A DNA stretch of 64,000 nt from NCBI GenBank assembly GCA_022266195.1, contig WHVY01000010.1, positions 1,252,501 through 1,316,500 on the forward strand, written 5' to 3'. Below the pieces are notes generated by a model, which did no database searches, was not told where the DNA came from, and saw only the letters and a list, made by a program, of their open reading frames with translations. Source of the DNA: Tetranychus cinnabarinus (taxonomy: Eukaryota; Arthropoda; Arachnida; Trombidiformes; Tetranychidae). Made by a program: the position numbers and the translations under genes. This document shows, piece by piece, positions 27,101-37,904 of this stretch; position 1 is the first letter of the stretch; each line of letters opens with the position of its first letter.

Positions 27101-30100
27101 GTTTCTCATGAAACCTTTTGATTTTTTTAAGATCAATTATTTTTAGTGTTATAATAAACTGTTGGAAATTGAGATGTTTGGATCAAATTAACTGATTAAC
27201 TTCATTACAACACAAGAAAATAGCTCTAATTTGAACCAAAAAATGCCATTTCAGAAACAGTGATCGCTTTGTAGGTCTTGAGTTGTATCAATGCAATTGT
27301 ATTGTTTATTCACTACTTATAATGATCTAAGCTGAGTGAAGACTAATTATCATTTCTGATGTCGCGCTTAATTGGTTATAACCATGTAAGTTTTGGTGTC
27401 TGAATAGAGATACAACATGGAAATACAAGAAACATATTTAAGGATCTGCTATCATTGACATTTTAATTTCATACCTTTGGATTGAGTGTGTCTCACATTT
27501 TATCTTGCTTGAAACCATTGATTACTCTGAATTGAAGTTTTGATTAATTCACTCATTATCCATTCTTGCGTGACTTTGTCGACTTTCAAATTATTAGCTG
27601 CACGATTTGGTCAAGTCATTAATAATTTGCCAGTTCCTGGTCAAACATACAAAGAGTCAAGCACGGAAGTGGAAGAGTGGTCATCTTATTAATTAAAGAT
27701 GCCAATTCTTTTGATATAATGAAAATAAATGCAAGAAATAGTACATTCTATTGATTAAGATAATATTTTATTGTAGCTTTTCAGAGTAATTAATTTATAA
27801 CTTGGCTTTTTATTTAAGGTGAAAATACAAGAATCATTCAAAATATGAATTTGTTTTAGATTCCATAGACGGACAAATCTATGGACATTATTGATCGCGG
27901 TTTAATTGTAACTGTGTTGATCTTAAAATAGATTTGACTTATTTCAATGTGGATGTTTGGAAATGAATTGACAAGCAATTAAAATCGATTGTTGATGTGG
28001 TCTCATTGTACTGATTAACCACAGCAACTCGTCAATCATTAATCATATTTTTCATTTTGTTATTGTCAAAAAATGAGCTTCATTTGATGAGAATGGACCT
28101 TATTTTCACTGTTGATCATTAATTTCGTTTAACCCAACTCTTCTATTGAATTTAATCATCAAATAAGATGAGTGATGTTGATTACAACTCAAAAGAGTGA
28201 AATAAATGGTCACTTTTTTCCTGTTATTCAAAAATTTGATGAAAATCCAGCAAATGTTATGACCAAACACGTATCTTCCTAGCGGGTCCATTTTTATGGG
28301 CTTGGTTTGAATTAAAATTATAACTTGCAAAATCAGGCAAACTGAGTCTTCACATGAGATTTAGAGTTGATTAAGATAATTCAATTTCAGTATTAATGTA
28401 ATTTTTATGTGAAATGGTTTAGGTTCAAGTGAGGCTATTATGATGTTGGTCAACTCTGGAGCTGATGTTGCGGCTTGTGATAAAGATGGGTTAACAGGTA
28501 ATAAGTCATTTGATATTTCACTTTCGATTATTATTGAAAAAAGTGAACTTAATTGTTTAAATCAAAAGTAACCAACGTTATTTGTTTGTCAACGACCATT
28601 TTAGCTTTACATTGTGCTTCAAGCCGTGGACATGTTGAATCAGCCGAGGCTTTAATCAACATGTGTGGCGCTGAAATTGATGTAACGGATTCTATTGGCT
28701 GTTCCCCTTTGTTTTACTCTGTGACTCTTGGCCATGCTGATTGTACTCAGTTACTTTTGCAATCAGGTGCTGAACCTAATCGACAAGACTTGAAAGGACG
28801 AACAGCAGCCCATTGTGGTGCTGTTAAAGGACAATTTGAAACTATCAAGATCCTGGCTTCCCATGGAGCTAACCTGTGGTACAGAAATATCCGAGGTGAC
28901 TTACCTCTTCATGAAGCCATTAAATCTGGTCGGAAAGGTAATTATTTTTATATATTTATTTATCATTTCAATTTAGTTTGTCTGTTTATATTATCAACTT
29001 CAGATGCCATCAGCAGTAAAAGATCCAGCAAAGTGTGATAATGCGAATTGCCTTACCTTCTGATCTACCTTATGTGAGGCTATTCAATTTTTTTACCATT
29101 TATTATTTAGCTTTTCCTAGTTAAGGAACATAATTAGAGTAATTTTGTTACACTTTGCTATGTCATTTTGCTATAGGTAATCTCAAATTGTTATATAATA
29201 TTTACATTACATTAATCAAGCTTATTTTAAATTATCTATATCTTTGTGTGAAAACATCTTAAAGAATTGGTTCGCTGGTTACTTCAACAACTTCCAAGTG
29301 CAGTGAATACAACTAATTCAATTGGACGAAGTCCACTTCATATTGCCGCTTCAGATAACAATGTTGAAATGTGTAAAGTGTTAATTGATTCAGGATCTGA
29401 GATTAATCCGTTGATGAAATCAAAAGGACATTTAATGACCCCACTTGATTGTGCTTTACAAAAAAATTACCGTAGTTGTGCCAAATTTCTTCTACTTCAT
29501 GGAGCTCTTCCAGCCTCTAGATTAAACCTAAACTCAAGGTAAGATTTAATCAAACTAATCACTTTCACTAACTACTCATCATTTGATTAATTCGTTTTCT
29601 CCTTCACTCAAACAGATCATTAAATCAAAAACGCTTATCTGCAAGAAGCCCTGGTAAAGGTCATGTCACTCCAAAAGTTTATGCTCAATCAAAATCACGT
29701 CCAAGCTCTCGGGAAAATTTTTCAAGTGGTAACACAAATTCAGATGGTCAAAGTATAACCAACATGGAATCGGTTGAGCAGCATCATGATGATGGGAAAA
29801 CTCGAACCTCCATTACCAAGCGAAAGGTAGCAATCTACCGAAATAATGGTTCATCGCCTGACTATTCATTTGCTACTTCTCAATCAATGAGTTCAGGCTT
29901 TCAATCACAATCCATAATCACAAATGTTTATGTGAATACAGTTTCAAAGCACAAGATGGCTCCATTAAAGCGCATCAAAAGACGATCAAAGTTATCCACA
30001 TCTGATTCATCTCAATCATCTTCACAATTTAATGAAAATCAGTCTCAAGTGAACGATGATAATGTCAACGTCAACAGGAATGAAGAATCAAGTGTTACAA

Positions 30101-33100
30101 GAAAAAAGGGAATGACTAGTTCGAGTAACAAGATGAAGCTCGATAAAAAGAGTATTGAAAGTGAAAGATCAACTTCTCGGAGTCGAGACAAATCGAAAGG
30201 ATTGCTATCTAATAAGGAAGTCAATGGCCGAACAAAGTTAACTAGCCAATCACTGGATAGAGCAACATCAAAACGAGGGCAAATTAATAATAAACGGTCA
30301 TTAATTGGTAAATCAATTGTTAAACATCCTCATGCGAGTGACGTTGATTTATCAGTCGATGTTACCGAACAAGTTATTAATAGTAACGGTGATGATGCGG
30401 ATAACCTTCAAGGAAGGATTGAATCAAGTGAAAGTATCAATAATAAGGGCATTTCTGAAAGTACATCAGAAGCTGATTATTCTGAAGATTCTCAGATTGA
30501 AGACTCTTCAGTGCATCATCAAGAAACAAGTGAATCAGCAACAGGATCATTAGCTTCAGTTGCATCATTAGGTAGTCATGAATTACCAATACTTGGTTCA
30601 GATGATAATTCAGCTGATAATTCGGTTGATAATTCGGTTGATAATTGCGATGGAAATGGTGTAAGTGATGAACAATTATCTGGTCTATCTCAAGAGCTCA
30701 AGGAAAAAGATGGTATAATTGGTTCAAATAAAACTAAATCTCAACCAATGAAACGTCAAGATTTTACCAACACACGTAAACACACTAATGAAGGTTTGTG
30801 TGAAGAAAACGAAGGGTCAAAGTCGGAATCTAAAATTCTTTCAGAATCTCGTTGCTCTCATCGACTTCATCATCGACTGCTACCCAATATTGGACCCATT
30901 GATTTGTCCCATGTAACTGCCAAAGTTGATACTCGAGGCTTGGATCTGGCTCGTAGACCCGACTCTGAAGCTAAAGTAACAAAGGAACAAATTAAAACTG
31001 AAACCAATGAAATGATGGCTAAAGTTGAACGCAGCTTAAGAAAGTTAGTGATATTGAAAATTAATCATCTATCATCAGCAATTGTACAATCACTTTAATT
31101 TGATCATTTTATGGCAACTTTCTTATCAAGTCAACAATGACATTGACATTGGAAATGTTTACATAATAATAGAGAGTCTAACCTGATTTCCATGCCAATC
31201 AATACTGAACTACTTTTTTCCCATCAATAAGAACAAAAATCGATCTATTACGTTTTATGCAATATTAATTTCTCTCTCATTTTAAGGTTTCTACCTATTC
31301 AGTTGACCTCTTAAGAAACAATATCATGAAAGTAATTAGGCTACAGCTTAATTGCATTATAGTGATAATTGTCAATAGAATCAATATGAGCCACAAATTG
31401 GAATCTTTATTTTCATTTTCATTTTATTCTCATCTTTAATAGATATCAATTGGAAAGGAAAATTTTCCAAGAGCTTCAAGATCTGAAACGCTGTCAGATA
31501 CGAAGTGGACGTGTCAATGAACCAGTTCTGGTTAAACGGTTGGTCGAAAAATTCCGTAAAGAAGTCAAATGTCCTGGAATGGTCGATTTTACTGATTCAT
31601 TTAGTTATCGATCGTATGAAAGATTTCTTTATGGTAAGACTTACACTAATTAAACAATTGAAATTAACAATATAAACGAGAGACAAAAATAAGAAATCAG
31701 TGAAAGATGAAAATACTACTTATAGTAATTTATATTATACAACTGATTAAATAACCCAATCAATATTCAAGAGTTGACCTAATATCAATTGCTTTATATT
31801 ATTATGTTGATTGTTTTCAAACATGTTAACCAACATTTGATATGTTAACAATAAAGCTACATTTAAGCCTTTTAAAAACTCAAGTTAAAGAAATGATTAC
31901 TAATGCTATTGTTATTGATGGTCTCATTTCAGATCAATTGAGGAAACTATCATCTTCTAATCAAGGCAAGGTTTTGCCAATAATCAAGGTGAGTAATTTG
32001 TTTGGGTAAGCCTATTTTATAATCAACTAGATTAGTTATGGGAAACCATAAAATTTGGCTTGAGAAAAAAGACGATTCAAAGAATTTCTTTATTCTGCTT
32101 GCTATTGATGACTTTGGTGGATGAAATTTAATGTAAAATTAGATTCAAGAAGATGATGGTAATTGTTGAAGATAGAAATCGGAACTCATTAAACTATTCA
32201 ATGCATAACTCTTTCATCCGAATCTCTAGATCATCTTTATTTCTGATTGCTTCTGTCTGATTGTCTTGACTGTTTAAAAATATGCGAAATTCATCCTTTT
32301 CATTTTTCTTTTATTTTCATGATTATCAAGAAACGTGTCAAATGCAAATCCTTCAGTTTGTAATCCATATTCAAATATTTAGTCACTTTTTCATGTAAAG
32401 CTGACCACAGCTAATCTTAACTTGAAAGCTCTAAAAAGGTTATCTATCTATCCAAGTAAGCTATTTCACTGGACATACAAACTGTACTGAAAGGTAAAGG
32501 CACCTTAGCCTTAACAGTACTAATCATGAACTGACTAGTCACACTTTTTCTGGTACTGATACCAGATTAGACAAGTAAAGACAGAGAAACCTTTTTACTT
32601 TCATTTGTTCCCTCCAAAATCATCCTTTTTCCACCCTTGATATAAAAACCAAAAATCTTAATTTTGTTCCTGTGTAATTATAAATTGTGGTCCACCTCTT
32701 GATTGTATTTTTTAATTTTCTTATTGAAGTTACTAAATTATTAATATTCGTTACATTATTCTTGAATTCTCAATAGTGAGCATTTGAATGCTAAACGGTC
32801 CTAGATATGAACTGAAGACTTGTAGTGAAAGCAAGCTGTTCAATCTTCTTTCAGATTACTTAACATCTTTAACCTTTCATCATGATGAGGATAATCAAGT
32901 CCAAGTTAAACATCCTAAGGCTAATTTGCTCGTTGACTGAAGACTGGTGTTGTTGAAATCCTGTTGAAATTTACTCTAGAGTTGACTTAATTCCGGGTAA
33001 CAAACAGCAGGAATTTTTACTTTACTGGACAACCCAAAGAAACAAAAAGGTCTGCCTTAGGATTGACAGAAAAGCAGACAAAATATCGATTCTGATGCAA

Positions 33101-35347
33101 CTTAATTTCAAACCGGTTAATGATGCCTTAATTTAATAGATAATTTAAAGTGATGAATACTAATTTAATTCACTATTTGTTGATGATGATGTTGATTAGA
33201 TGAAAGCATGAAAATAGACGATTGATTGACTTTTCAACGTGGGTTTCCATTACTAAGAATAGGACTTTGATTATACAAAAAAATCGAAATATTGAGTAAA
33301 GTAAATGAAGTTAGATGAAGATAAAAATGACGATGATAAGGAAATAGCTGATCTTCTTTATCCTGAAAATAATATTACCTATTCTAAATGATGGTTTCAA
33401 GTCTCAATGTTGCTGGTTAAGTGAAAAGGGATTCATGAGAAATAGGGAAAAACAAGATAATCACGTTAACTGGTCTTTTATTTTCATCTTTTTTCTTTCT
33501 CTTCTCTCCGTCTCAGCTTCATCTTTCATCCTCATGTTCAGAATTTTCATTCATTTTCGGGCGGTGGTTTAAACACGCTGATCGAGAATCAACTTTGAAT
33601 ATAATCTAAGGAGTGGTCAACACAGCTTTAAGCTTGTTGATCGGAAACGCTTTTTGTTTGTTGCCTTCCTTTCTTCATTATTATATTTATTATTGCTATT
33701 ATTTTCGATCGATATGGTCAACACCATTTAAAGTTAGTGTTTTAAATCTGGTTGGGGCGCAACTTTGAATATTACGTTGTATTATTATTTATCAAGCCAA
33801 ACCAGTCTAGCAATCAAGACTTGTTTTTTCAATCCATCTTGTGTCGCTTTTGTATTACTTGAACACTTTTAAGCTACAATACAACCATTCATTTGTTGAT
33901 TGATCTCTAATTGTGTACATGTTTTAGTTGTGTATTTAGTGTTATTAATTTGCTTTTTATAAATTGTTTGTGACTTTAATTTATTTGTAACATGTTTCAA
34001 CTAATTATAACTCCTTGTGGTTCTTTACAGTCTGTTAGCGATGAAAATTTGGCTCTCAAATTTATGACAACAAGTGGCGATAATCAATTCAATGGATATA
34101 ATGATAACCACCATATTCATCATTCACATAATCATCATCTACATGATCAACGGGGTAAAAATGGACTTCGCCAGAAAAGTGTCTCTGCAATGTCGTCTTT
34201 TAACCAGTCTAAGTTTAAAAAAGATGCTCTTCCCAGTGTTATCACCAATCAGCGGAAAGAAAAGTTTGCTTCAAGTGAAATCTCAAAGGATACTGTGATT
34301 GCCAAGATTTATGATAACGAGAGATTAAAAGGCAATAAAGCAAATACTAATAATAATATCATCAACAATAATAACAATAATAATAAGAGTTTTGTTAATG
34401 TCAAAAGCTCTGCTCAAGATGAAACTGAATTGGCCAAAAAAGTGGAAACTAGCAATATTCCAATATTAACTAGAGAACATAAAACAAAATTTTCGGAATT
34501 GAAACAAGTTAAAGATCATTCCATGGACAAAAAGTCTATTAGAGAAACAAGTGAAAAAGTTACTTCGGAGCTTAATGGTAACCAGCAACTGGATAAAGTA
34601 AAACCTGCAGTTGGTAAAAGGCCTAAAGAATCTGGTCCGTTGATTGTTATTAGTTCAATAAATGATTCTACCAATGGAAAAGGAAGAAAAGTTAAAATTG
34701 ATAACAAAGACGAGAACAAAAGGAAACAAGACAAAGAGTTAAAAAAGGAACCCGTTAATTGTAAAGAAAAGGTTGACGAGGCCAAGAAATTAATTAAAAG
34801 AGGTCCAGCGAATGTGTCTGCTAGAGAAATTAGACGGACAACGGCTAAACATGAACAATATAAAAATTTAAGAGGAAGTCATCGGCGGATTTGCTTAAAG
34901 AGTAGTGACGCCGAGTCAAAGCCTTATGTTAAAGCAGCTATTGATAGGCCCAAGTTCAAACGCTGTAAATCAAGTATTCCGGCACGATTCAAAGTTAATA
35001 TTCCGCTACAAGAAATTGAAAGACGTTGGAAGTTAATTAAAAATGCTGAGAGGAAAAAATCAGCTGAACAATCAGTGAAACGAGAGAAACAATCAGATGA
35101 AAATGGCGAGCCATTGGAGTTTCTTTTGCTTTATGAGATTAATCAGGAAAGAAAAGCTGATGAATATGATGATGCTTATGATGCATACAGTTATGATGGA
35201 AATTATGTTTATAATGATGGACAAGATTTTTATTCTGATCAAGAAACTGAATATGAAGATGAAGCTGACCAAGATCTTCGTTTAAGTCATTTATTGAAAA
35301 GGACACTTTCGGAACCTGCCTTGCTTCCCCGTGATTTAACTGTTTAG
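21132..35347 (+). CDS. Large ankyrin-repeat scaffold protein, inversin-like N-terminus
   Basis: Eight exons: 21132-21795, 28423-28497, 28605-28937, 29265-29538, 29616-31043, 31443-31633, 31933-31988 and 34031-35347. All junctions are GT-AG and in phase; total about 1445 residues. Residues about 50-448 form a run of ankyrin repeats with standard motifs (DGYTILHLAVINGN, DGRTPLLWAASSG, GRSPLHIAA, TPLDCALQKNYRSCAKFLL). Residues 449-924 are Ser/Asn/Lys-rich and probably disordered. A conserved-looking helical block follows (YQLERKIFQELQDLKRCQI, about 925-990). The last exon is Lys-rich and ends with an Asp/Glu/Tyr-rich acidic stretch and the terminus SEPALLPRDLTV. The repeat style resembles inversin, but I see no IQ motifs, so orthology is not claimed. 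Intron 1 is 6.6 kb and holds repeats and another gene. AATAAA lies at 35530. Confidence 0.82.
22238..24931. repeat. Composite repeat: inverted ends around tandem 675-bp units
   Basis: A block containing GACTGTAGG, then GGCCATTCTCGA and a nearby AATCAAGAGAA, occurs on the plus strand at about 23044, 23718 and 24393, giving a spacing of about 675 bp. It occurs once on the minus strand at about 22750-22793. The outer copies (22238-22793 reversed, and 24393-24931) are more alike than the two middle ones, so the whole forms a large inverted repeat around diverged tandem units. The outer copies each contain an 85-codon open frame (22275-22532 minus, 24644-24901 plus) of equal length. About 17 of roughly 21 base changes between them alter the protein, which is what drift predicts. 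Non-autonomous mobile or satellite-like DNA inside ankyrin-gene intron 1. Confidence 0.75.
25150..25302 (+). CDS. Possible small ORF or terminal exon, up to 50 residues
   Basis: An ATG at 25150 opens 50 codons whose second half looks protein-like (segment CDLYGQLCDYFEEGQSID), with two cysteines six residues apart. Alternatively the pyrimidine-rich TTTACATTTCAG ending at about 25170 could be a 3' splice site, making this the last exon of a short gene; I found no matching 5' exon. It lies between the composite repeat and the DEG/ENaC gene, inside intron 1 of the ankyrin gene. Function unknown. Confidence 0.25.
   Translation: MQIYISVTHFKLVILAKNKTCDLYGQLCDYFEEGQSIDRLIEKIHNNQSD
25609..26913 (+). 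CDS. DEG/ENaC (degenerin/pickpocket-like) channel subunit nested in an intron
   Basis: A single uninterrupted exon of 434 codons starts at an ATG with an in-frame stop 27 bases upstream. The N-terminus is a membrane segment followed by the DEG/ENaC-style post-TM1 region (HQLSTIIEEYFQFRVRVEV, then PDIDMYFPF). The middle is a large extracellular domain with dispersed cysteines and potential N-glycosylation sites, including the family-like TDCVDYN...CLDNLL block. Near the C-terminus LPGFLYSVYSILGIWFGIN corresponds to TM2 and the selectivity filter, followed by a basic tail. Known subunits have a cytosolic N-terminal HG motif and a G-x-S filter; here there is essentially no N-terminal cytosolic region and the filter reads G-I-N. 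A poly(A) signal AATAAA lies at 26984, 70 bases after the stop, so the gene has its own 3' end although it lies on the same strand inside intron 1 of the ankyrin gene. Likely role: ligand-gated or sensory cation channel; it may be divergent or non-conducting. Confidence 0.72.
   Translation: MVRLNVNLCALIVCSIGCFHQLSTIIEEYFQFRVRVEVTYSYSKMIEIPDIDMYFPFPPLLNFTGLYLRYPERMIFACKTVNNVENVTIRNVDDFNEYCSTLSDHTFQVYEHLTTLLTVGDIEELTVDPTTFIESVTLIGNNDNLLHKNICKVERFLSGMGIFMRISCQNNSRPLAQASLLSQSGNFALLTINHNINMMFGFRFSHHHDPIDSQVGQYHSVAATKGQFYGIVAHYSRRITTKLPWPSVTDCVDYNRAKVYAECLDNLLLLSERKSVFVDSVVAFGRYPKKSTFASFFTETLIHNSSTIVGFVDFCKALTSKDDCNKVRYISYYEVYTEKTSQRPFVIEIAPQIMPDLWLVSHEKLDLPGFLYSVYSILGIWFGINVYDKFIGRYEWLQNYLKAKKQNAKLIEIKPMPRTKVIQIRTIQPTAIYF
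26914..28422. other. Remainder of ankyrin-gene intron 1
   Basis: After the 3' UTR of the nested channel gene (AATAAA at 26984), about 1.4 kb of AT-rich intron leads to exon 2 of the ankyrin gene. I see no coding exon or obvious repeat here. Confidence 0.5.
31989..34030. other. Last intron of the ankyrin gene (2 kb)
   Basis: A GTGAGT donor follows 31988 and a TTCTTTACAG acceptor precedes 34031. The interior is AT-rich with no coding exon that I can support. The frame of the last exon stays open upstream of the acceptor to an ATG at 33992, so an alternative transcript starting in this intron is possible. Confidence 0.5.
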
Positions 35348-35868
35348 ATCTTGTTTTTTTAAACTATCAATAGTATATTTGTTAATGATTTGGGTGGTTC
35401 CAAGTTTATCAATATGTTGTCTGATGATTGTAAAAAGTTATTTAAAGCGAGTAATTGTCGAAATGTTGCTGACCATTTTTGATAACCTTCTGGAAATGTT
35501 GAAATGACAATTGTTGTAATTTAATGTTAAATAAAGGATGTTTTATTTCTTACAATACTCAAATTAACATCAATCGAAGCTAAATTTGTCAACTAGTTCG
35601 CATTGATATGAAAGAGATATTAGCTATGGACATTTATCATCGTGATTGATGAAATTTTTGAGGAGCCAAAAAGACTAATAAACAAAAAATCTATATAATT
35701 TTAAAGGGGGATGATTTTGATGGTTAATCATCTTTTAAATTCATCTAGAAGGAAAGGAAATGTGTGTTGCGAAAAATCAAAAATTGAATCCAGTAACCCA
35801 AAATAATTAGAAAAATTATTTTGAAGTTGGAATAGGAAAAGAATCATAATTTCATTTTTCAAATTAAT
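35348..35868. other. Convergent 3' UTR region
   Basis: Contains the ankyrin-gene 3' UTR (AATAAA at 35530) and the 3' flank of the minus-strand thioredoxin gene. No coding sequence seen. Confidence 0.5.
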
Positions 35869-36718
35869 TTAGTTATCGGCTAGTTTGTGAACGAAGGCAC
35901 GAAGTTTATCATCATCGATATTACCAACAAACGAATCTACGACTTTTCCGTCTTTTATAGCGAATATTGAAGGAACTGAACTAACCTGAAAGAAAATATA
36001 TGAAAAATTAGATCAAAATTATCAAGGTTTATCATTTATGAGTCAAGTTTTGCATCACATATCTTATAAATAATCCAATGAAGACATTCAAATCATGATA
36101 GTAGTGCTATCGTGAAAAGACTTTCTTCGTCTCATTTGGATAGATCAAAATGATCAAAGGGCAAAAATTATGCTAGTAAAGTGAAGTAATGCTCATTAAT
36201 AAAGAAATGATATAGAAATGAAACAAGATAACAAACTATTTTTGTAAAATGATCATTCAAACAGTGATATTTAGATAATCCATGACTCAAATGGCGAATG
36301 ATGATGAAATAAATTAATTACTTTATATTCTCCTGCTAATCCTTCATGGTTATCCACATCTACTTTAGCGAGATCAATTTTGTCCGATTTACCAGCTATA
36401 ACAGTTTCCAATCGTGGTGTTAATTGCTTGCATGGGTTACACCACCTTTGTTTGGGAAGCGAAAAAATGAAAAGAGAACAAAAGATTAGCATACAATAGA
36501 TGGCTAGGAATTTGGAAATTGTAAAATGGTTAAGAGAAGAAATTATCGACAACTTACGATGCATAGAAATCAACAATGACTGGTTTTTTATTGTCAATCA
36601 CTTTAGATTTGAAGTCATTCTCGTCTTGAATTGTGAAGATATCAAGTCGACAAGCTGTTGATGAGATTAAACGTTTTGAAAGAGTTGGCCCAAAACGATA
36701 TAACAAATTCACTGACAT
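35869..36718 (-). CDS. Mitochondrial thioredoxin (Trx2 type)
   Basis: Three minus-strand exons, 36558-36718, 36322-36445 and 35869-35985, joined in phase to give 133 residues. The first 24 residues are rich in Arg, Ser and Leu with no acidic residue before the mature domain (MSVNLLYRFGPTLSKRLISS), a typical mitochondrial targeting peptide. The rest is a full thioredoxin fold: PVIVDFYASWCNPCKQL at the active site, KVDVDNHEGLAGEYKV, the cis-Pro in VSSVPSIFAIKDGKVV, and the C-terminal helix. The enzyme reduces protein disulfides and supplies electrons to mitochondrial peroxiredoxin. The active site reads C-N-P-C rather than the family's C-G-P-C. An intron splits the codon just before the active-site Trp. 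The gene is divergent from the ZIP13-like gene with about 1.2 kb between start codons. Confidence 0.92.
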
Positions 36719-37904
36719 TAAGAAATTTTAGATAGTTTGTTTCAACTCAGAACAAAAACAATAATAAAAAATACGGCAAGGACAATTCGGTAATTGCTGG
36801 TGAACGCAAAACACTATATCACACTGTATCAATGCTTTTTGATTTTTAAATCTACAAAAACAACTGACTATAAGTCATACTTTTTAGATATCGATCTATC
36901 GATTAATCGAAAGAGTTTCTGGGCATCGACCATAATTTAGTCAATAATATTGACTAAACATCTTATTATATTTACCTGATATTTCCTACATTAAATAAAA
37001 CATCAAAAAATTCAATATAAAAATGGGTTAATAGATTCATTATCTGTGTAATTTTACTATTAATAGCATAATATATTTTAAAATATTAATGGTTTGAACT
37101 AGTATCAAGTTTTTGATAAAAGTTGACTGAAACTACAAGTGTTTTTAACCAACGAGTATATTGGTTTTAACTTTAATCAAATTGTGTTATTATCGTGTTC
37201 AAGTGCAATAAACCAGCGAAACAATTAATTTATATCGTCCAGAGATTCATCTTGAAATGTAGGTCGATTAATTTCAATCACTTGATTTCTGTCGACATCA
37301 CATTTTTAAAGATTTACTTTTCAATACTTTACGATCTCAAACTCAATCTGTTTCGTAAATTTTATTATTTCATTTTAATTTCTTACTAATCAAGCTAAAT
37401 TTTTTCATATGTTAATCTATCTCATTTCGCGTGTCTTATGAAGGATTTAGAGCTGAAACAAATGGAAACTGCTGGACTGGGCTTAAAGATTTAAAGTAAC
37501 TTAAACTGAAAAGAGTCAACTAGATGGCCTTTTAGTCTTTATTTCCTGAGGATACAATAGGAATTGCTAATCCATACCATAATCTGAAGCGACTCTGATT
37601 TTTCAATTCTCACAATCTTTAACCATTCAGAATTGTTATTTGAATTGTTCTTTTCCCTTTAACTTGATCTTTTGAATGTGAAAAAATGAAGAGTGAGTGA
37701 ATAAGACAAGTGGAGCGCCACACAACTCAAATTCAATCCATTAACTTGTTTATGTTGGAACTCTCAACTTTAGTTCCCATTCTGTCTCTTCTTTCTATAC
37801 TTACTTCTTGTTGACTCTTCTCCTTCATCTTCCTCAACGTACAACATCATCTTCCATCATTCATGATTTAAATTATCACCAAAAAGTTAAAATACTATTT
37901 CAAA
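36719..37904. other. Shared upstream region of thioredoxin and ZIP13-like genes
   Basis: A 1.2-kb AT-rich spacer between two divergent start codons. A 64-codon open frame at 37195-37389 has no start or splice support. It probably contains both promoters; no specific sites could be named. Confidence 0.45.

Noticed and set aside
36271..36597. Single 108-codon frame as a membrane protein
   Set aside because: Its first half is thioredoxin intron; only the part 36322-36445 is exon.
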